Positions 13,315 through 21,391 of a DNA stretch of 28,842 bases are shown here, piece by piece. How positions within the stretch are numbered: position 1 is the first letter of the stretch; every line of letters starts with the position of its first letter. Under the pieces are notes generated by a model. That model was not told the origin of the DNA. It ran no database searches and saw only the letters and a program-made list of their open reading frames with translations. Origin of the DNA: DATBMA01 sp036555105 (GTDB lineage Bacteria > Actinomycetota > Acidimicrobiia > Spongiisociales > ZC4RG35); assembly GCA_036555105.1 (NCBI GenBank), contig DATBMA010000036.1, positions 1 to 28,842 of the forward strand. The letters run 5' to 3'. A program made the translations under genes and the position numbers.

Positions 13315-16300
13315 TTGAGTGAGGCCGGAACCAACACCCATCAAGGCACCTTCACGATTCTGTTCACGGATCTGGAGGGTTCCACCGACCTGAGGGTCAG
13401 GGCGGGTGACGCTGTAGCCAACGAGATCATCAATCTCCACGACGATTTGGTCCGCTCTCGGCTCGAGATCGCTGGGGCCGTAGAGACCAAGTCACTCGGA
13501 GACGGGTTCATGGCCCTATTCACCTCTGCCAATCAGGCGATTCAGACGGCGGTGTCAATCCAGAGAGCCATCGAGGAGCACAACCGGTCCAACCCGGACA
13601 AGCAGCTGTCGGTCCGGATGGGCCTCAATAGCGGTGACGTGACCAAGTCGACCGGGGACGCCCACGGAACTGCGGTTCACGCCGCCTCGAGAATCGCCAA
13701 CAAGGCTCAAGGTGCTCAGATTCTGGTCTCCCAAGTGACACAGGACCTGGCCGGAACCCTGAGCGACGTCAAGATCGTCGATCGGGGGCTCTTCTGGCTC
13801 AAGGGTTTTCCCGACCGATGGCGCCTCTACGAGGTGTTGTGGAGGGACAAAGGGGCTGACGGTGACCGGGTCACGAAGGAGACGAGGGCCGCCTCAGCGG
13901 CAGCGTTCGACCTCAAGTCCGCCCGAGCCCGGGCACCGGTGGTAGGGCGGAGCCGGGAGCACGAGGCCATCCATCAGCAACTGGAGTCGACCCCGACAGC
14001 AGGGCTCGGAGCGGTGGTTCTCGAGGGAGAGGCAGGCATCGGCAAGACCCGGATGCTCGAGGCCGGAGCCGACCTGGCCCAGGACATCGACCCACCCTAT
14101 TGGGTACTCGAGGTCACTGCCGACGAGGAGCTGAGAGGCCCGTTCCTACTTTTCCGCTCGCTCCTGACCTCGCCACGTACGGCTGCGATAGCCAAAGAGG
14201 CAATGGCACTCGAGCACCTCGATCGGGCACAAGAGGCGATCTCCGGACGAGGCCCCCGCACGGAAGGACTCTCACCTCAGGAGCAGATGCTGCGAACGTT
14301 CGACGAGGTGGCCGCCACGATCCTCGCCCTCACCCGGGAGCGACCGCTGCTCATGACGCTCGACGACCTTCAGTGGGCTGACGACGACAGCATCCAACTG
14401 GTCAGGTATCTGGTGAGGACCGTCTCATCCGCTCCCATCTTCCTTCTGATCAGCCTCCGTCCGCATTCCGACTCGGCCGCAGGTGGGGCTTCCAAGTTGA
14501 TAGCCGACCTGGATCGGATGCGCGTAACCCAAGTTCTGCGCCTTCAGCGACTGACCAAGCGCCAAACCTCAGAGCTCCTCCAGAACCTTCTGGGGGCTCC
14601 GGTCGACGAGTCGTCGCTCAATAGCCTCCACTCGCGCTCGGAGGGCGTGCCGTTCTTCATCGAGGAGCTGGCTCGGGCGTACCGGGAGGCGGAGGCGCTC
14701 CAGCTCATCGACGGCACATGGACCATCACCAAGCTGAGCGGACCGGCGGTGCCTTCCTCGATCCAGTCGCTGGTGGAGCGGAGATTGTCCCAACTCTCAG
14801 AAGACTGCCGCTCGACTCTGGCTGACGCCGGGGTCCTGGGCCGAAGGTTCCGACTTGCAGATCTGGCCCGCATCCTGGCAAGGGTGGATGAAGGGCCACC
14901 ACGACAGGAATGGGAGCTCGGCGCAGAGTTGTCGGACGCAGTCGGCGGGGGATTGATTGTGGAGGAGCGTTCAGGATCCGGTTTTGACTACTCCTTCTCA
15001 CACGATCAGATCCGCTCCTCGCTGCTCGCATCGATCCCGCGGCAGCGAAGACGGGCCATCCACGGTGCCATCGCCGAAGATCTGGCAGGGCAAGGAGGCA
15101 CGGAGAACCTGTCGATGCTCGCCTATCACGCTCTGCAAGCCGGTGATCAGGCATTGGCAGTCTCGAGCACGCTGGAGGCAGCTCGGGCGGCGATGGCCAT
15201 ATCGGCCCCCGAGGAGGCGGTTCGTCTGGTCGACGCCACTCTCACCGCCGCCTCGGAACCCAACGATCGCATCGAAATGCTCCGCATCAAGGACGACGCT
15301 CTCGCCGTTCTCGATCGTGGGGTCGAGCGGATGGCCAATCTGGCCGAAATGACCGCTTTGACCGCGGCCGTTTCCTCGCCGTCATTGGATGCCGAGGTCA
15401 AGCTGAGGCGGGCTTCAGCGGCGAGGGCCAACGAGGACTTCGACCTGGCCATCGACCTCGCACGAGTTGTCCGTGACTCCGCCTCAGCGTCCGGCGACCG
15501 TCGGCTGGAACTGCAGGCCTGTCTCGAACTCGGGCAGGGAATCACAAGGTGCCCGATAGGGGAGGGCTACTGGCCGCTGGTGGAGGTCGACCTCGACCTC
15601 GCGGAAGAGCCATTTCGACGGGCTCTAGAGATAGCCGGAGAGATCGGGGCACGCACGGAAGAGGCGGATGCCCTGCGGGAATTGGCGGTGATCGAGTTGG
15701 GAAGGGTCAAACACAGGGCCATTGGGCTGGAGGAGGAAGGCACCTCCAGGTTGGAGATCCTGATGCAAGCCCCCGAGATGATGGCCAAGGCCAAGGAGAC
15801 CGCCGAGCAGGCATTCCGCATCTACAACGAGCTCGGCGACGAGCGTGGCTCCATGTCGGCCCTGATCTCGATGGCATACGCCCACGTGGCCGACCCGACT
15901 GCGCAGGGCATGGCAGGTCGGATGGAGCACATCCGAGCCCTTCATCACAGCCGCAAGGGCGAGGTCACTGAAAGTCAGATGGCCACCGACGACGCTCTCA
16001 TGCTTTACAGCATCCACTCCTACGCGCGGCTCAACCTGCAGCCGGGTTTGGCGATCGAACGAGGGCGTGAGGCCTTCGATGCAGCGCGGGCGCTCGGCGA
16101 CCGCTGGCTCGAAGCGCTTGCGGCCGGGGGCACGGCGATGGCATGGCTGACCGTCGGCGGTAGGGATGAGTGCGCGGCCTGGCTCGATCGGGCGGCGGTC
16201 GCTGCAATGGCGGTCGCTTCTACGTCCATGGCCCGACGGCTGGAGATGTGGCGTGGAGCTCATGCGGCGGCGGCAGACGATGTGGAGGCCATGACCCGCC

Positions 16301-17013
16301 ACTTCCAGCGGGCTGCCGAGCTCGCAGGGCAGAGAAGTCTGGGCGAGTGTTGCGAAGCATGGGCCAACCTCGCCCTCGAGACCGCCCGCATTGCGGTTCT
16401 CAGCGGCGACAAAACCTTGATCGAGAGTGCGAAGGCGGCTGCCGAGGAGACTTTGGCGAGAGCCCATCGATTGAAAGGCAGACTCCCGTGGGAGGCCGTG
16501 GCCCATGCCGCACTGGCCCTGTCGGCCGAACTGGAAGGGGATGCTGCCACCGCCGCCGAAGAGACCCGCGCTGCCCTCGACATCGAAGGGGACACCCACT
16601 TGCGCTACTACGTCCCCATCCTCTGGACCGCGGCCAGAACCCTGATCGCTACCGGGGAGCCCGAAGCTGCCGGCCTCAGCGCCGAGATAATCGGGGGGTT
16701 GTCCTACCTCGCCATGAGCATCGGCGACGCGGAGATAAGGGAGAAATGGTTCGCCAACCCGATGCATCGGCAAGTGAGCGAGATCGTGGGCTTCAATCCC
16801 AGTGGTGCTTTCGATGGAGAGCTCGCGTCGACAGAGCTGACCACCGAGGATCTCGGCCTACTGCGTGAGCTGGCGGCGGGCTCAGTCGGGGCCCGGGCCG
16901 CGCAGACAGCGACCGACTCGGGGAGGATGAGCGAGCTCCTCACCAAGCTGGGTGTGCACAACGAGAACGAGGCGATCGAGTACGCGATCCGGGCCGGTGT
17001 CACGTGGCAGTGA
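13315..17013 (+). CDS. Class III adenylate/guanylate cyclase-AAA ATPase-TPR multidomain protein
   Basis: This 1232-residue signalling protein has a nucleotidyl cyclase domain at 12-178, an AAA/STAND ATPase module at about 207-480, and a long TPR-like region from about 590 to 1150. Cyclase residues look intact: metal aspartates D19 (ILFTDLEGST) and D63 (SLGDGFMALF), adenine-selecting K59 and D115, and R126 (VHAASRIA); the asparagine position is histidine. The ATPase has Walker A GEAGIGKT (238-245) and Walker B LLMTLDD (345-351). The last 58 residues (1175-1232, LTTEDLGLLRELAAG ... TKLGVHNENEAIEYAIRAG) resemble a shortened LuxR-type helix-turn-helix. The start is TTG at 13315 with AGGGA upstream. 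A ferredoxin gene overlaps its end. Cyclase activity on ATP is likely from the residues but untested. Confidence 0.88.
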   Translation: MSEAGTNTHQGTFTILFTDLEGSTDLRVRAGDAVANEIINLHDDLVRSRLEIAGAVETKSLGDGFMALFTSANQAIQTAVSIQRAIEEHNRSNPDKQLSVRMGLNSGDVTKSTGDAHGTAVHAASRIANKAQGAQILVSQVTQDLAGTLSDVKIVDRGLFWLKGFPDRWRLYEVLWRDKGADGDRVTKETRAASAAAFDLKSARARAPVVGRSREHEAIHQQLESTPTAGLGAVVLEGEAGIGKTRMLEAGADLAQDIDPPYWVLEVTADEELRGPFLLFRSLLTSPRTAAIAKEAMALEHLDRAQEAISGRGPRTEGLSPQEQMLRTFDEVAATILALTRERPLLMTLDDLQWADDDSIQLVRYLVRTVSSAPIFLLISLRPHSDSAAGGASKLIADLDRMRVTQVLRLQRLTKRQTSELLQNLLGAPVDESSLNSLHSRSEGVPFFIEELARAYREAEALQLIDGTWTITKLSGPAVPSSIQSLVERRLSQLSEDCRSTLADAGVLGRRFRLADLARILARVDEGPPRQEWELGAELSDAVGGGLIVEERSGSGFDYSFSHDQIRSSLLASIPRQRRRAIHGAIAEDLAGQGGTENLSMLAYHALQAGDQALAVSSTLEAARAAMAISAPEEAVRLVDATLTAASEPNDRIEMLRIKDDALAVLDRGVERMANLAEMTALTAAVSSPSLDAEVKLRRASAARANEDFDLAIDLARVVRDSASASGDRRLELQACLELGQGITRCPIGEGYWPLVEVDLDLAEEPFRRALEIAGEIGARTEEADALRELAVIELGRVKHRAIGLEEEGTSRLEILMQAPEMMAKAKETAEQAFRIYNELGDERGSMSALISMAYAHVADPTAQGMAGRMEHIRALHHSRKGEVTESQMATDDALMLYSIHSYARLNLQPGLAIERGREAFDAARALGDRWLEALAAGGTAMAWLTVGGRDECAAWLDRAAVAAMAVASTSMARRLEMWRGAHAAAADDVEAMTRHFQRAAELAGQRSLGECCEAWANLALETARIAVLSGDKTLIESAKAAAEETLARAHRLKGRLPWEAVAHAALALSAELEGDAATAAEETRAALDIEGDTHLRYYVPILWTAARTLIATGEPEAAGLSAEIIGGLSYLAMSIGDAEIREKWFANPMHRQVSEIVGFNPSGAFDGELASTELTTEDLGLLRELAAGSVGARAAQTATDSGRMSELLTKLGVHNENEAIEYAIRAGVTWQ

Positions 17014-17237
17014 GGGTGGTCATCGATCGGCGGCGATGCATAGGCGCGGGCACCTGCATCACCCTTGCACCTTCTGCCTTTCAATGGAGGAAGGGCGATT
17101 TCATCAAGCCGGAGCTTCTCGACCCCACCACTGTCGACGAGGACACGCTGCGGGAGGTGGCTGCCGCCTGCCCCACCCAAGCCATCGTTCTCGAGGAAGT
17201 CGTCGAGCCGCTTTTTGGCTCGGGCACCCCAGGCTGA
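17010..17237 (+). CDS. Small [3Fe-4S] ferredoxin
   Basis: This electron carrier of about 75 residues begins with RVVIDRRRCIGAGTC. The first cluster motif has only two cysteines (C-I-G-A-G-T-C, the middle position being alanine or glycine), and the third is in AACPTQAI. Three cysteines followed by proline is the pattern of [3Fe-4S] ferredoxins that serve cytochrome P450s and other oxygenases in actinobacteria. No P450 or ferredoxin reductase lies nearby. The start is taken as GTG 17010, which overlaps the cyclase stop as GTGA like other junctions here; GTG 17004, two codons upstream, is an alternative. The overlap implies coupled translation with the large cyclase, which is unusual. Confidence 0.88.
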   Translation: MRVVIDRRRCIGAGTCITLAPSAFQWRKGDFIKPELLDPTTVDEDTLREVAAACPTQAIVLEEVVEPLFGSGTPG

Positions 17238-17270
17238 TTCGCTCCACGGGTTCCGCACCAACATGAGGGC

Positions 17271-17276
17271 TACCCT
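17271..17276 (+). promoter_or_regulatory. Putative -10 box of glyA
   Basis: TACCCT ends 8 nt before the glyA ATG. The same hexamer and spacing occur before the PIG-L gene, and a 7-nt spacing before the ATP-grasp gene. It is consistent with leaderless transcription. Confidence 0.45.
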
Positions 17277-17284
17277 GCCCGGCC

Positions 17285-18556
17285 ATGATCGACACCTCGC
17301 CGATCGAGCGCTCCGATCCGGAGATGGCTGCCCTGATCCGGCGCGATGTCGAGCGGCAGAACACCCATATCCACCTGATCGCCTCGGAGAACTTCGCATC
17401 ACCTGCGGTCATGGCTGCATCGGGATCGGTCTTCACCAACAAGTACGCCGAGGGTTATCCGGGTCGTCGTTACTACGAGGGTTGCGAGATCGTGGACGAG
17501 ATGGAGAGCCTCGCAATCGACCGCGCCAAGGCCCTGTTCGGGGCCGAGCACGCCAACGTGCAGCCCCACTCCGGAGCCCAGGCCAACATGGCCGTCTACT
17601 TCGCGCTGCTCCAGCCGGGCGACACCGTCCTGGGGATGAGGCTCGATCACGGCGGCCATCTCACTCACGGATCACCGGTCAACTTCTCCGGCCTCTACTA
17701 CCAGTTCGCTGCTTACGGAGTTGATTCCGAAACCGAGCAGATCGACATGGAGGAGGTGGGCCGCCTCGCCCGTGAGCACCGGCCTCGCATACTCCTGGCC
17801 GGTTACTCGGCCTACTCGAGGCGGCTCGACTACGAAGCATTCCGGGCCATCGCAGACGAGGTCGGCGCGGTGTTCATGGTCGACGCCGCCCATTTCATCG
17901 GCCTGGTCGCCGGCGGGGCCTATCCGAACCCGGTGCCACACGCCGACATCGTGACCGGTACCACCCACAAGGCTTTGCGCGGCCCCCGGGGCGGGATGGT
18001 GATGTGCAAGGAGAGCTTCGCCAAGGACATCGACAAGGCGGTTTTCCCCAACGCCCAGGGCGGCCCGATCCAGAGCCAGATCGCGGCCAAAGCCGTGTGC
18101 TTCAAGGAGGCATCGACTCCGGCCTTCGCCGAATACTGCTCGAGGATCGTTGCGAATGCGAAGGCGATGGCCGCCCGCCTGCAAGCGGAGGGCGCGCGGG
18201 TCGTATCGGGCGGGACCGACAACCACCTGATGCTCGTCGACCTCCGTTCGATCGACGAGGAGCTCACGGGTCGGGACGCCGCCAAGATGCTCAACGAGGT
18301 GGGGATCACGCTGAACTTCAACACCATTCCCAATGACCCCCGCCCGCCCTACCGAGCGTCGGGGCTCAGGATCGGGACTCCCGCCATGACCACCCAGGGG
18401 ATGGGAGAGCAGGAGGCCCACGAGGTGGCGGGGCTGATCGTCACAGCCCTCAAGGAGCAGGCAGACAATGAGGCGCTGGCGGCGGTGGGGAAGCGGGCCG
18501 GGGAGCTGGCAGCGGCCTTTCCTCCCTACCCGGCCGACTTCAGCGGCCATGTCTGA
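17285..18556 (+). CDS. glyA: Serine hydroxymethyltransferase
   Basis: SHMT interconverts serine and glycine, moving a one-carbon unit to tetrahydrofolate, with PLP. The 423-residue protein shows HLIASENFASPAVMAASGS (30-48), NKYAEGYPGRRYYEG (52-66), NVQPHSGAQAN (91-101), DHGGHLTHG (121-129), VDAAHFIGLVAGG (with the PLP-binding aspartate and histidine), and the PLP lysine K229 in VTGTTHKALRGPRGG. The TGTTH segment replaces the more usual TTTTH, a minor change. Length and order are normal for bacterial GlyA. Its place just before the atp operon matches Bacillus (glyA-upp-atp) and other Gram-positive genomes. It likely has its own promoter (TACCCT box) and no leader. Confidence 0.98.
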   Translation: MIDTSPIERSDPEMAALIRRDVERQNTHIHLIASENFASPAVMAASGSVFTNKYAEGYPGRRYYEGCEIVDEMESLAIDRAKALFGAEHANVQPHSGAQANMAVYFALLQPGDTVLGMRLDHGGHLTHGSPVNFSGLYYQFAAYGVDSETEQIDMEEVGRLAREHRPRILLAGYSAYSRRLDYEAFRAIADEVGAVFMVDAAHFIGLVAGGAYPNPVPHADIVTGTTHKALRGPRGGMVMCKESFAKDIDKAVFPNAQGGPIQSQIAAKAVCFKEASTPAFAEYCSRIVANAKAMAARLQAEGARVVSGGTDNHLMLVDLRSIDEELTGRDAAKMLNEVGITLNFNTIPNDPRPPYRASGLRIGTPAMTTQGMGEQEAHEVAGLIVTALKEQADNEALAAVGKRAGELAAAFPPYPADFSGHV

Positions 18557-18567
18557 GCTGGTAGCTT
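18539..18567 (+). promoter_or_regulatory. Possible atp operon promoter
   Basis: TTCAGC (18539-18544) and TAGCTT (18562-18567) are 17 bp apart. Transcription would begin near 18574, inside the CRP-like palindrome. The match is weak, and readthrough from glyA is an alternative source of atp transcripts. Confidence 0.3.
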
Positions 18568-18584
18568 TGTGAAAGCATTCACAA
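18567..18584. promoter_or_regulatory. CRP/GlxR-type operator palindrome before the ATP synthase operon
   Basis: TTGTGAA-AGCA-TTCACAA is a perfect 7-bp inverted repeat whose core is TGTGA-N6-TCACA, the exact consensus of CRP-family cAMP-dependent regulators (E. coli CRP, mycobacterial Crp, corynebacterial GlxR). It is centred about 19 bp before the first atp start codon, in the 38-bp gap after glyA. If the TAGCTT box is the -10, the site overlaps the transcription start, a repressor-type position; with another promoter the effect could differ. A CRP-family DNA-binding protein is not encoded in this window. Confidence 0.7.
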
Positions 18585-18594
18585 GAGCCATGCC

Positions 18595-18828
18595 ATGAAG
18601 AGGAAAACCGCCACCAATCAGATCGCTTCGGCCGTGAGCGAGGGCTGGGTACAAGCCGGTTCGTTCCTTGGCTCCATCCTGTCGGGGACGCTTCTCGGAT
18701 GGCTGGCCGACCGCTGGCTCGGGACCAGCCCATGGCTACTGGTGATCGGGATCGTGCTCGGCTCCTACAGCGGCTTCATGGTGATGTGGCGTCAGTCGGC
18801 CGCAATGGAAGCTCCCCGTGAGCATTGA
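18595..18828 (+). CDS. atpZ: AtpZ-like ATP synthase-associated membrane protein
   Basis: This 77-residue protein has two hydrophobic helices, about 22-38 (GSFLGSILSGTLLGWLA) and 46-64 (PWLLVIGIVLGSYSGFMVM). It belongs to the AtpZ/AtpI-like family (ATPase gene 1) that commonly opens atp operons and is thought to help ion uptake or c-ring assembly. The LGxxLGxxxDRWxGTSPW pattern between the helices is typical. It is the first gene of the operon, just downstream of the CRP-like palindrome. The next gene starts 11 bp before its stop, so the two are likely translationally coupled. Confidence 0.85.
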   Translation: MKRKTATNQIASAVSEGWVQAGSFLGSILSGTLLGWLADRWLGTSPWLLVIGIVLGSYSGFMVMWRQSAAMEAPREH

Positions 18829-19261
18829 TCGCCCGCTCACGCCCGGCCCCGTTCCATCGAGCTCGACGCCGGTGGAAACGATCCTCGCAAAGCACATCGC
18901 CAAGCGGGCCCTGTACGTGGGACCGGTCGTTGTCGCACTCGCTTGGGCACTGCGCGGTTCCGACGGTGCATGGGCGGCGGCCCTAGGCGTGGCGGTGGTG
19001 GTTGCCAACTTCCTGCTGGCCGGCGCCGTTCTGTCCTGGGCGATTCGAGTTTCCCTCACCATGTATCATGCCGCCGCCCTCATCGGCTTCCTGCTGCGCC
19101 TGGGCCTCATCGCGGGATCGATGCTGGTGGTGGTGCAGTTCGTGGATCTCGATCGGCTTTCGTTCGGGATCGCGGCCGTAGTGAGCTATCTGGCCCTGCT
19201 CACAATGGAAGCGCTGGCGGTGGCCCGTGGACGTGAAAGGGAGCTGGATTGGTTGCGTTGA
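18818..19261 (+). CDS. atpI: ATP synthase subunit I (AtpI-like)
   Basis: A 147-residue membrane protein with four predicted helices: about 30-45, 51-73, 79-104 and 112-133. A short polar N-terminus precedes them. The helix LIGFLLRLGLIAGSMLVVVQF, with its buried arginine, fits the ATP synthase subunit I family, an assembly factor for the c-ring. The position between atpZ and atpB is the normal one. It uses a GTG start overlapping atpZ by 11 bp, and its end overlaps atpB. The sequence is poorly conserved in this family, so the call rests on topology and place as well as pattern. Confidence 0.8.
   Translation: MSIDRPLTPGPVPSSSTPVETILAKHIAKRALYVGPVVVALAWALRGSDGAWAAALGVAVVVANFLLAGAVLSWAIRVSLTMYHAAALIGFLLRLGLIAGSMLVVVQFVDLDRLSFGIAAVVSYLALLTMEALAVARGRERELDWLR
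19236..19243 (+). promoter_or_regulatory. Ribosome binding site of atpB
   Basis: AAAGGGAG ends 5 nt before the TTG at 19249. The spacing favours this TTG over the second in-frame TTG at 19258, which overlaps the atpI stop as TTGA. Confidence 0.4.
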
Positions 19262-20067
19262 TCCTGGCGAGCGAGGAGTGCGACGTCGTCAACGAGGTCA
19301 TTTGCGCTCCCACCAACGTCACCGAGCTCTTTGAGTACAAGGATCCGATCTGGATGATCGGCAACTTCCCGATCACCCGAACGATTCTCCTCATCTTCCT
19401 GGCCGCGCTGATCTCCTGCCTGTTGCTCTACTTCGGGTTCCGCAAGCCGAGGCTGGTCCCTTCCAGGTTCCAGGTGGCGATGGAGAGCCTGGTCACGTTC
19501 ATCCGCGACGAGGTGGCGATCGCGATCATGGGGCCAGAGGGCATCAAGTACGTGCCCTACCTCCTCTCGCTCTTCATCTTCATACTGGTCGGGAACCTGT
19601 TCGAGGTGACGCCGCTGATCAACTTCCCGATCACCTCGCGCATGGCCATCCCGCTGTTCCTGTCGCTGCTGACCTACTTCATTTTCGTGATCGTCGGCTT
19701 CGCCAAGAACAACTTCCGCTACCTGATCGACATCGCCTGGCCGAAATCTGTCCCCATCGGGCTGCGGTGGTTCGTGGGGTTGATCGAGATCTTCTCGGTG
19801 TTCTTCCTGCGGCCGCTCACCCTGGCAGTCCGGCTTTTCGCCAACATGGTGGCCGGCCACTTGATGCTGACGTTGCTGCTGGGGTCCGGGATCATCTTCA
19901 TCGCGTCAGTCGGCGAGATTGGGGCCAAGGCCGGCCTCGGCCTGGTTTGGTTCGGCTTCGGCCTCGGCATCTACGTCTTCGAGATCGTGGTGGGGGTGCT
20001 CCAGGCTTACGTGTTCACGCTCCTTTCCGCGGTCTATATCCAGTCTTCGATCCATCCAGAGCACTAA
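19249..20067 (+). CDS. atpB: ATP synthase Fo subunit a
   Basis: Subunit a forms the half-channels that feed protons to the c-ring. The 272-residue protein has an N-terminal segment outside the membrane (1-40) and five or six transmembrane helices. The essential arginine is R195 in TLAVRLFANMVAGHLMLTLL, and the last helix has GIYVFEIVVGVLQAYVFTLLSAVYI. All signature residues are present and the length is normal. The start is TTG at 19249, overlapping the end of atpI by 13 bp; TTG 19258 is an alternative. A strong Shine-Dalgarno sequence for atpE begins right at its stop codon. Confidence 0.97.
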   Translation: MVALILASEECDVVNEVICAPTNVTELFEYKDPIWMIGNFPITRTILLIFLAALISCLLLYFGFRKPRLVPSRFQVAMESLVTFIRDEVAIAIMGPEGIKYVPYLLSLFIFILVGNLFEVTPLINFPITSRMAIPLFLSLLTYFIFVIVGFAKNNFRYLIDIAWPKSVPIGLRWFVGLIEIFSVFFLRPLTLAVRLFANMVAGHLMLTLLLGSGIIFIASVGEIGAKAGLGLVWFGFGLGIYVFEIVVGVLQAYVFTLLSAVYIQSSIHPEH

Positions 20068-20073
20068 GGAGGA
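20066..20073 (+). promoter_or_regulatory. Strong ribosome binding site of atpE
   Basis: AAGGAGGA lies 4 nt before ATG 20078 and overlaps the atpB stop. It fixes the atpE start and fits the high c-subunit copy number needed per enzyme. Confidence 0.8.
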
Positions 20074-20077
20074 ATCA

Positions 20078-20302
20078 ATGGAAGGCAATATCGAGGTCCT
20101 GAAGGGTGCCATCGCCCTGATGGGTTACGGCCTCGGAACCATCGGGCCCGCCATCGGCGTGGGCGTGGTGGTCGGCAACGCCATCAGCGCCATGGCCCGC
20201 CAGCCCGAGATGGCCGGGACGGTCCGGGTCACGATGTTCCTCGGCATCGCCTTCACCGAAGCGCTGGCCCTGATCGGGTTCGTGCTCTTCTTCATCGCCT
20301 GA
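20078..20302 (+). CDS. atpE: ATP synthase Fo subunit c
   Basis: Subunit c forms the rotating membrane ring. The 74-residue protein is a two-helix hairpin: helix 1 about 7-38 with the glycine-rich GTIGPAIGVGVVVGNAI, the polar loop R41-Q42-P43, and helix 2 about 47-73. The ion-binding carboxylate is E61 in GIAFTEALALIG. The sodium-ring residues (glutamine in helix 1, serine or threonine after the glutamate) are absent, here V and A, so the ring should carry protons. The preceding frame is open further upstream, but the Shine-Dalgarno sequence and family length fix ATG 20078. Confidence 0.97.
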   Translation: MEGNIEVLKGAIALMGYGLGTIGPAIGVGVVVGNAISAMARQPEMAGTVRVTMFLGIAFTEALALIGFVLFFIA

Positions 20303-20312
20303 GGAGTCGCAC

Positions 20313-20855
20313 GTGTACGCACTGATCGCATTCGCACAGGAGGAGACCGAGTCGGGCTCGAACGCCGCTTTGGTGCTGCCCGACCCATACGAGCTCGTCG
20401 CCGGCGTACTGGCCTTCCTTATCGTCTTCTTCTTCGTCTGGAAGTGGGCATGGCCGGCGATCAACCGGATGCTGGAAACCCGCCGTCAGGCAGTGGCAGC
20501 CGAGCTCACCGCTGCAGAGACCGCCAAGCAGGAGGCCGAGAGCCTGCGGGCCGACTACGAGCGCCAGATGGCCGAGGCCAAGAGTCGGGGCAACGAGATC
20601 ATCGAAGAGGCGAGGAAGACCGCCGACCAGATGAAGTCCGACATGGTTGCCAGGGCTCAGTCAGAGGCCGACCAGCTGGTGGTCAAGGCGAGGGAGGAAG
20701 CGGCAGGGGAGAAGGCGAGGGCGTTGGCCGAGGCCAAGCAAGAGGTGGCCGGCATCTCCGTCGACCTGGCCGAGAAGGTGGTGGGGGCCAACCTCGACGA
20801 TGCCGCTCAGCGCAGGCTGGTCGATCAGTTCCTGGCCGAACTGGAGCAGATGTAA
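20313..20855 (+). CDS. atpF: ATP synthase Fo subunit b
   Basis: Subunit b is the peripheral stalk linking Fo to F1. The 180-residue protein has one membrane helix at about 27-48 (ELVAGVLAFLIVFFFVWKW). A long charged coiled coil follows (TRRQAVAAELTAAETAKQEAESLRADYERQ and on), and the end binds delta. The start is GTG 20313 with GAGGAG upstream. It is separate from atpH, unlike the b-delta fusion of mycobacteria. The atpH GTG follows its TAA with no gap. Confidence 0.95.
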   Translation: MYALIAFAQEETESGSNAALVLPDPYELVAGVLAFLIVFFFVWKWAWPAINRMLETRRQAVAAELTAAETAKQEAESLRADYERQMAEAKSRGNEIIEEARKTADQMKSDMVARAQSEADQLVVKAREEAAGEKARALAEAKQEVAGISVDLAEKVVGANLDDAAQRRLVDQFLAELEQM

Positions 20856-21383
20856 GTGGACAGGGTCGACGGCTACGCCGCCGCCATCTTCGACCTCGCC
20901 CGGACCGAAGAGGAGCCGGAGAGGATCGAGCAGGAGCTGCTGGCGGTTGCCCGCGCCGTCGAGAGCTCCAACGAGCTCCGCTCGACCCTGACCGATCCTC
21001 AACTTCCCGCCGAGCGCAAACAGGGCATCGTGGACGACCTGATCGGTGGGCGCGCCTCCTCGCTCACCGGCGGGATCGTCTCGTTCATCGTCGGCCAGGG
21101 GCGGATCGGTGACTTCCCGGCCATCGTCGATGGGTTCATCGAGCGCGCAGCCGCCTCCCGCTCGAAGGCGGTGGCAGAGGTGCGGTCGGCAGTGGCACTC
21201 GACCCGGCCGTGCTCGAACGCCTGGAGCGCGAGCTGAGCCGGGTGACGGGCAAACAGGTCGAGGTCAAGGCATCGGTTGATCCCGCGGTCCTGGGCGGGG
21301 TGGTCGCCCAGGTCGGCGACGTCGTGATCGACGGTTCGGTGGCGAGGAAGATGGCCGATCTCCGCCGGGTAATGAGCAGCTAG
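20856..21383 (+). CDS. atpH: ATP synthase F1 subunit delta
   Basis: Delta (OSCP-like) caps the F1 head and joins it to the b stalk. The 175-residue protein has the N-terminal helical bundle (DGYAAAIFDLARTEEEPERIEQEL) and the C-terminal signature VTGKQVEVKASVDPAVLGGVVAQVGDVVIDGSVARKM (139-166), where the GG.. and D..I..S..R.L pattern is conserved. The GTG start directly abuts the atpF stop. Length is normal for the family. Confidence 0.95.
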   Translation: MDRVDGYAAAIFDLARTEEEPERIEQELLAVARAVESSNELRSTLTDPQLPAERKQGIVDDLIGGRASSLTGGIVSFIVGQGRIGDFPAIVDGFIERAAASRSKAVAEVRSAVALDPAVLERLERELSRVTGKQVEVKASVDPAVLGGVVAQVGDVVIDGSVARKMADLRRVMSS

Positions 21384-21391
21384 GAGAAGCA

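Noticed and set aside
15625..16773. Long minus-strand open frame (382 codons) opposite the large cyclase gene
   Set aside because: It is antisense to the TPR region, has no recognisable domain and no promoter or ribosome binding site; a shadow of biased codons.
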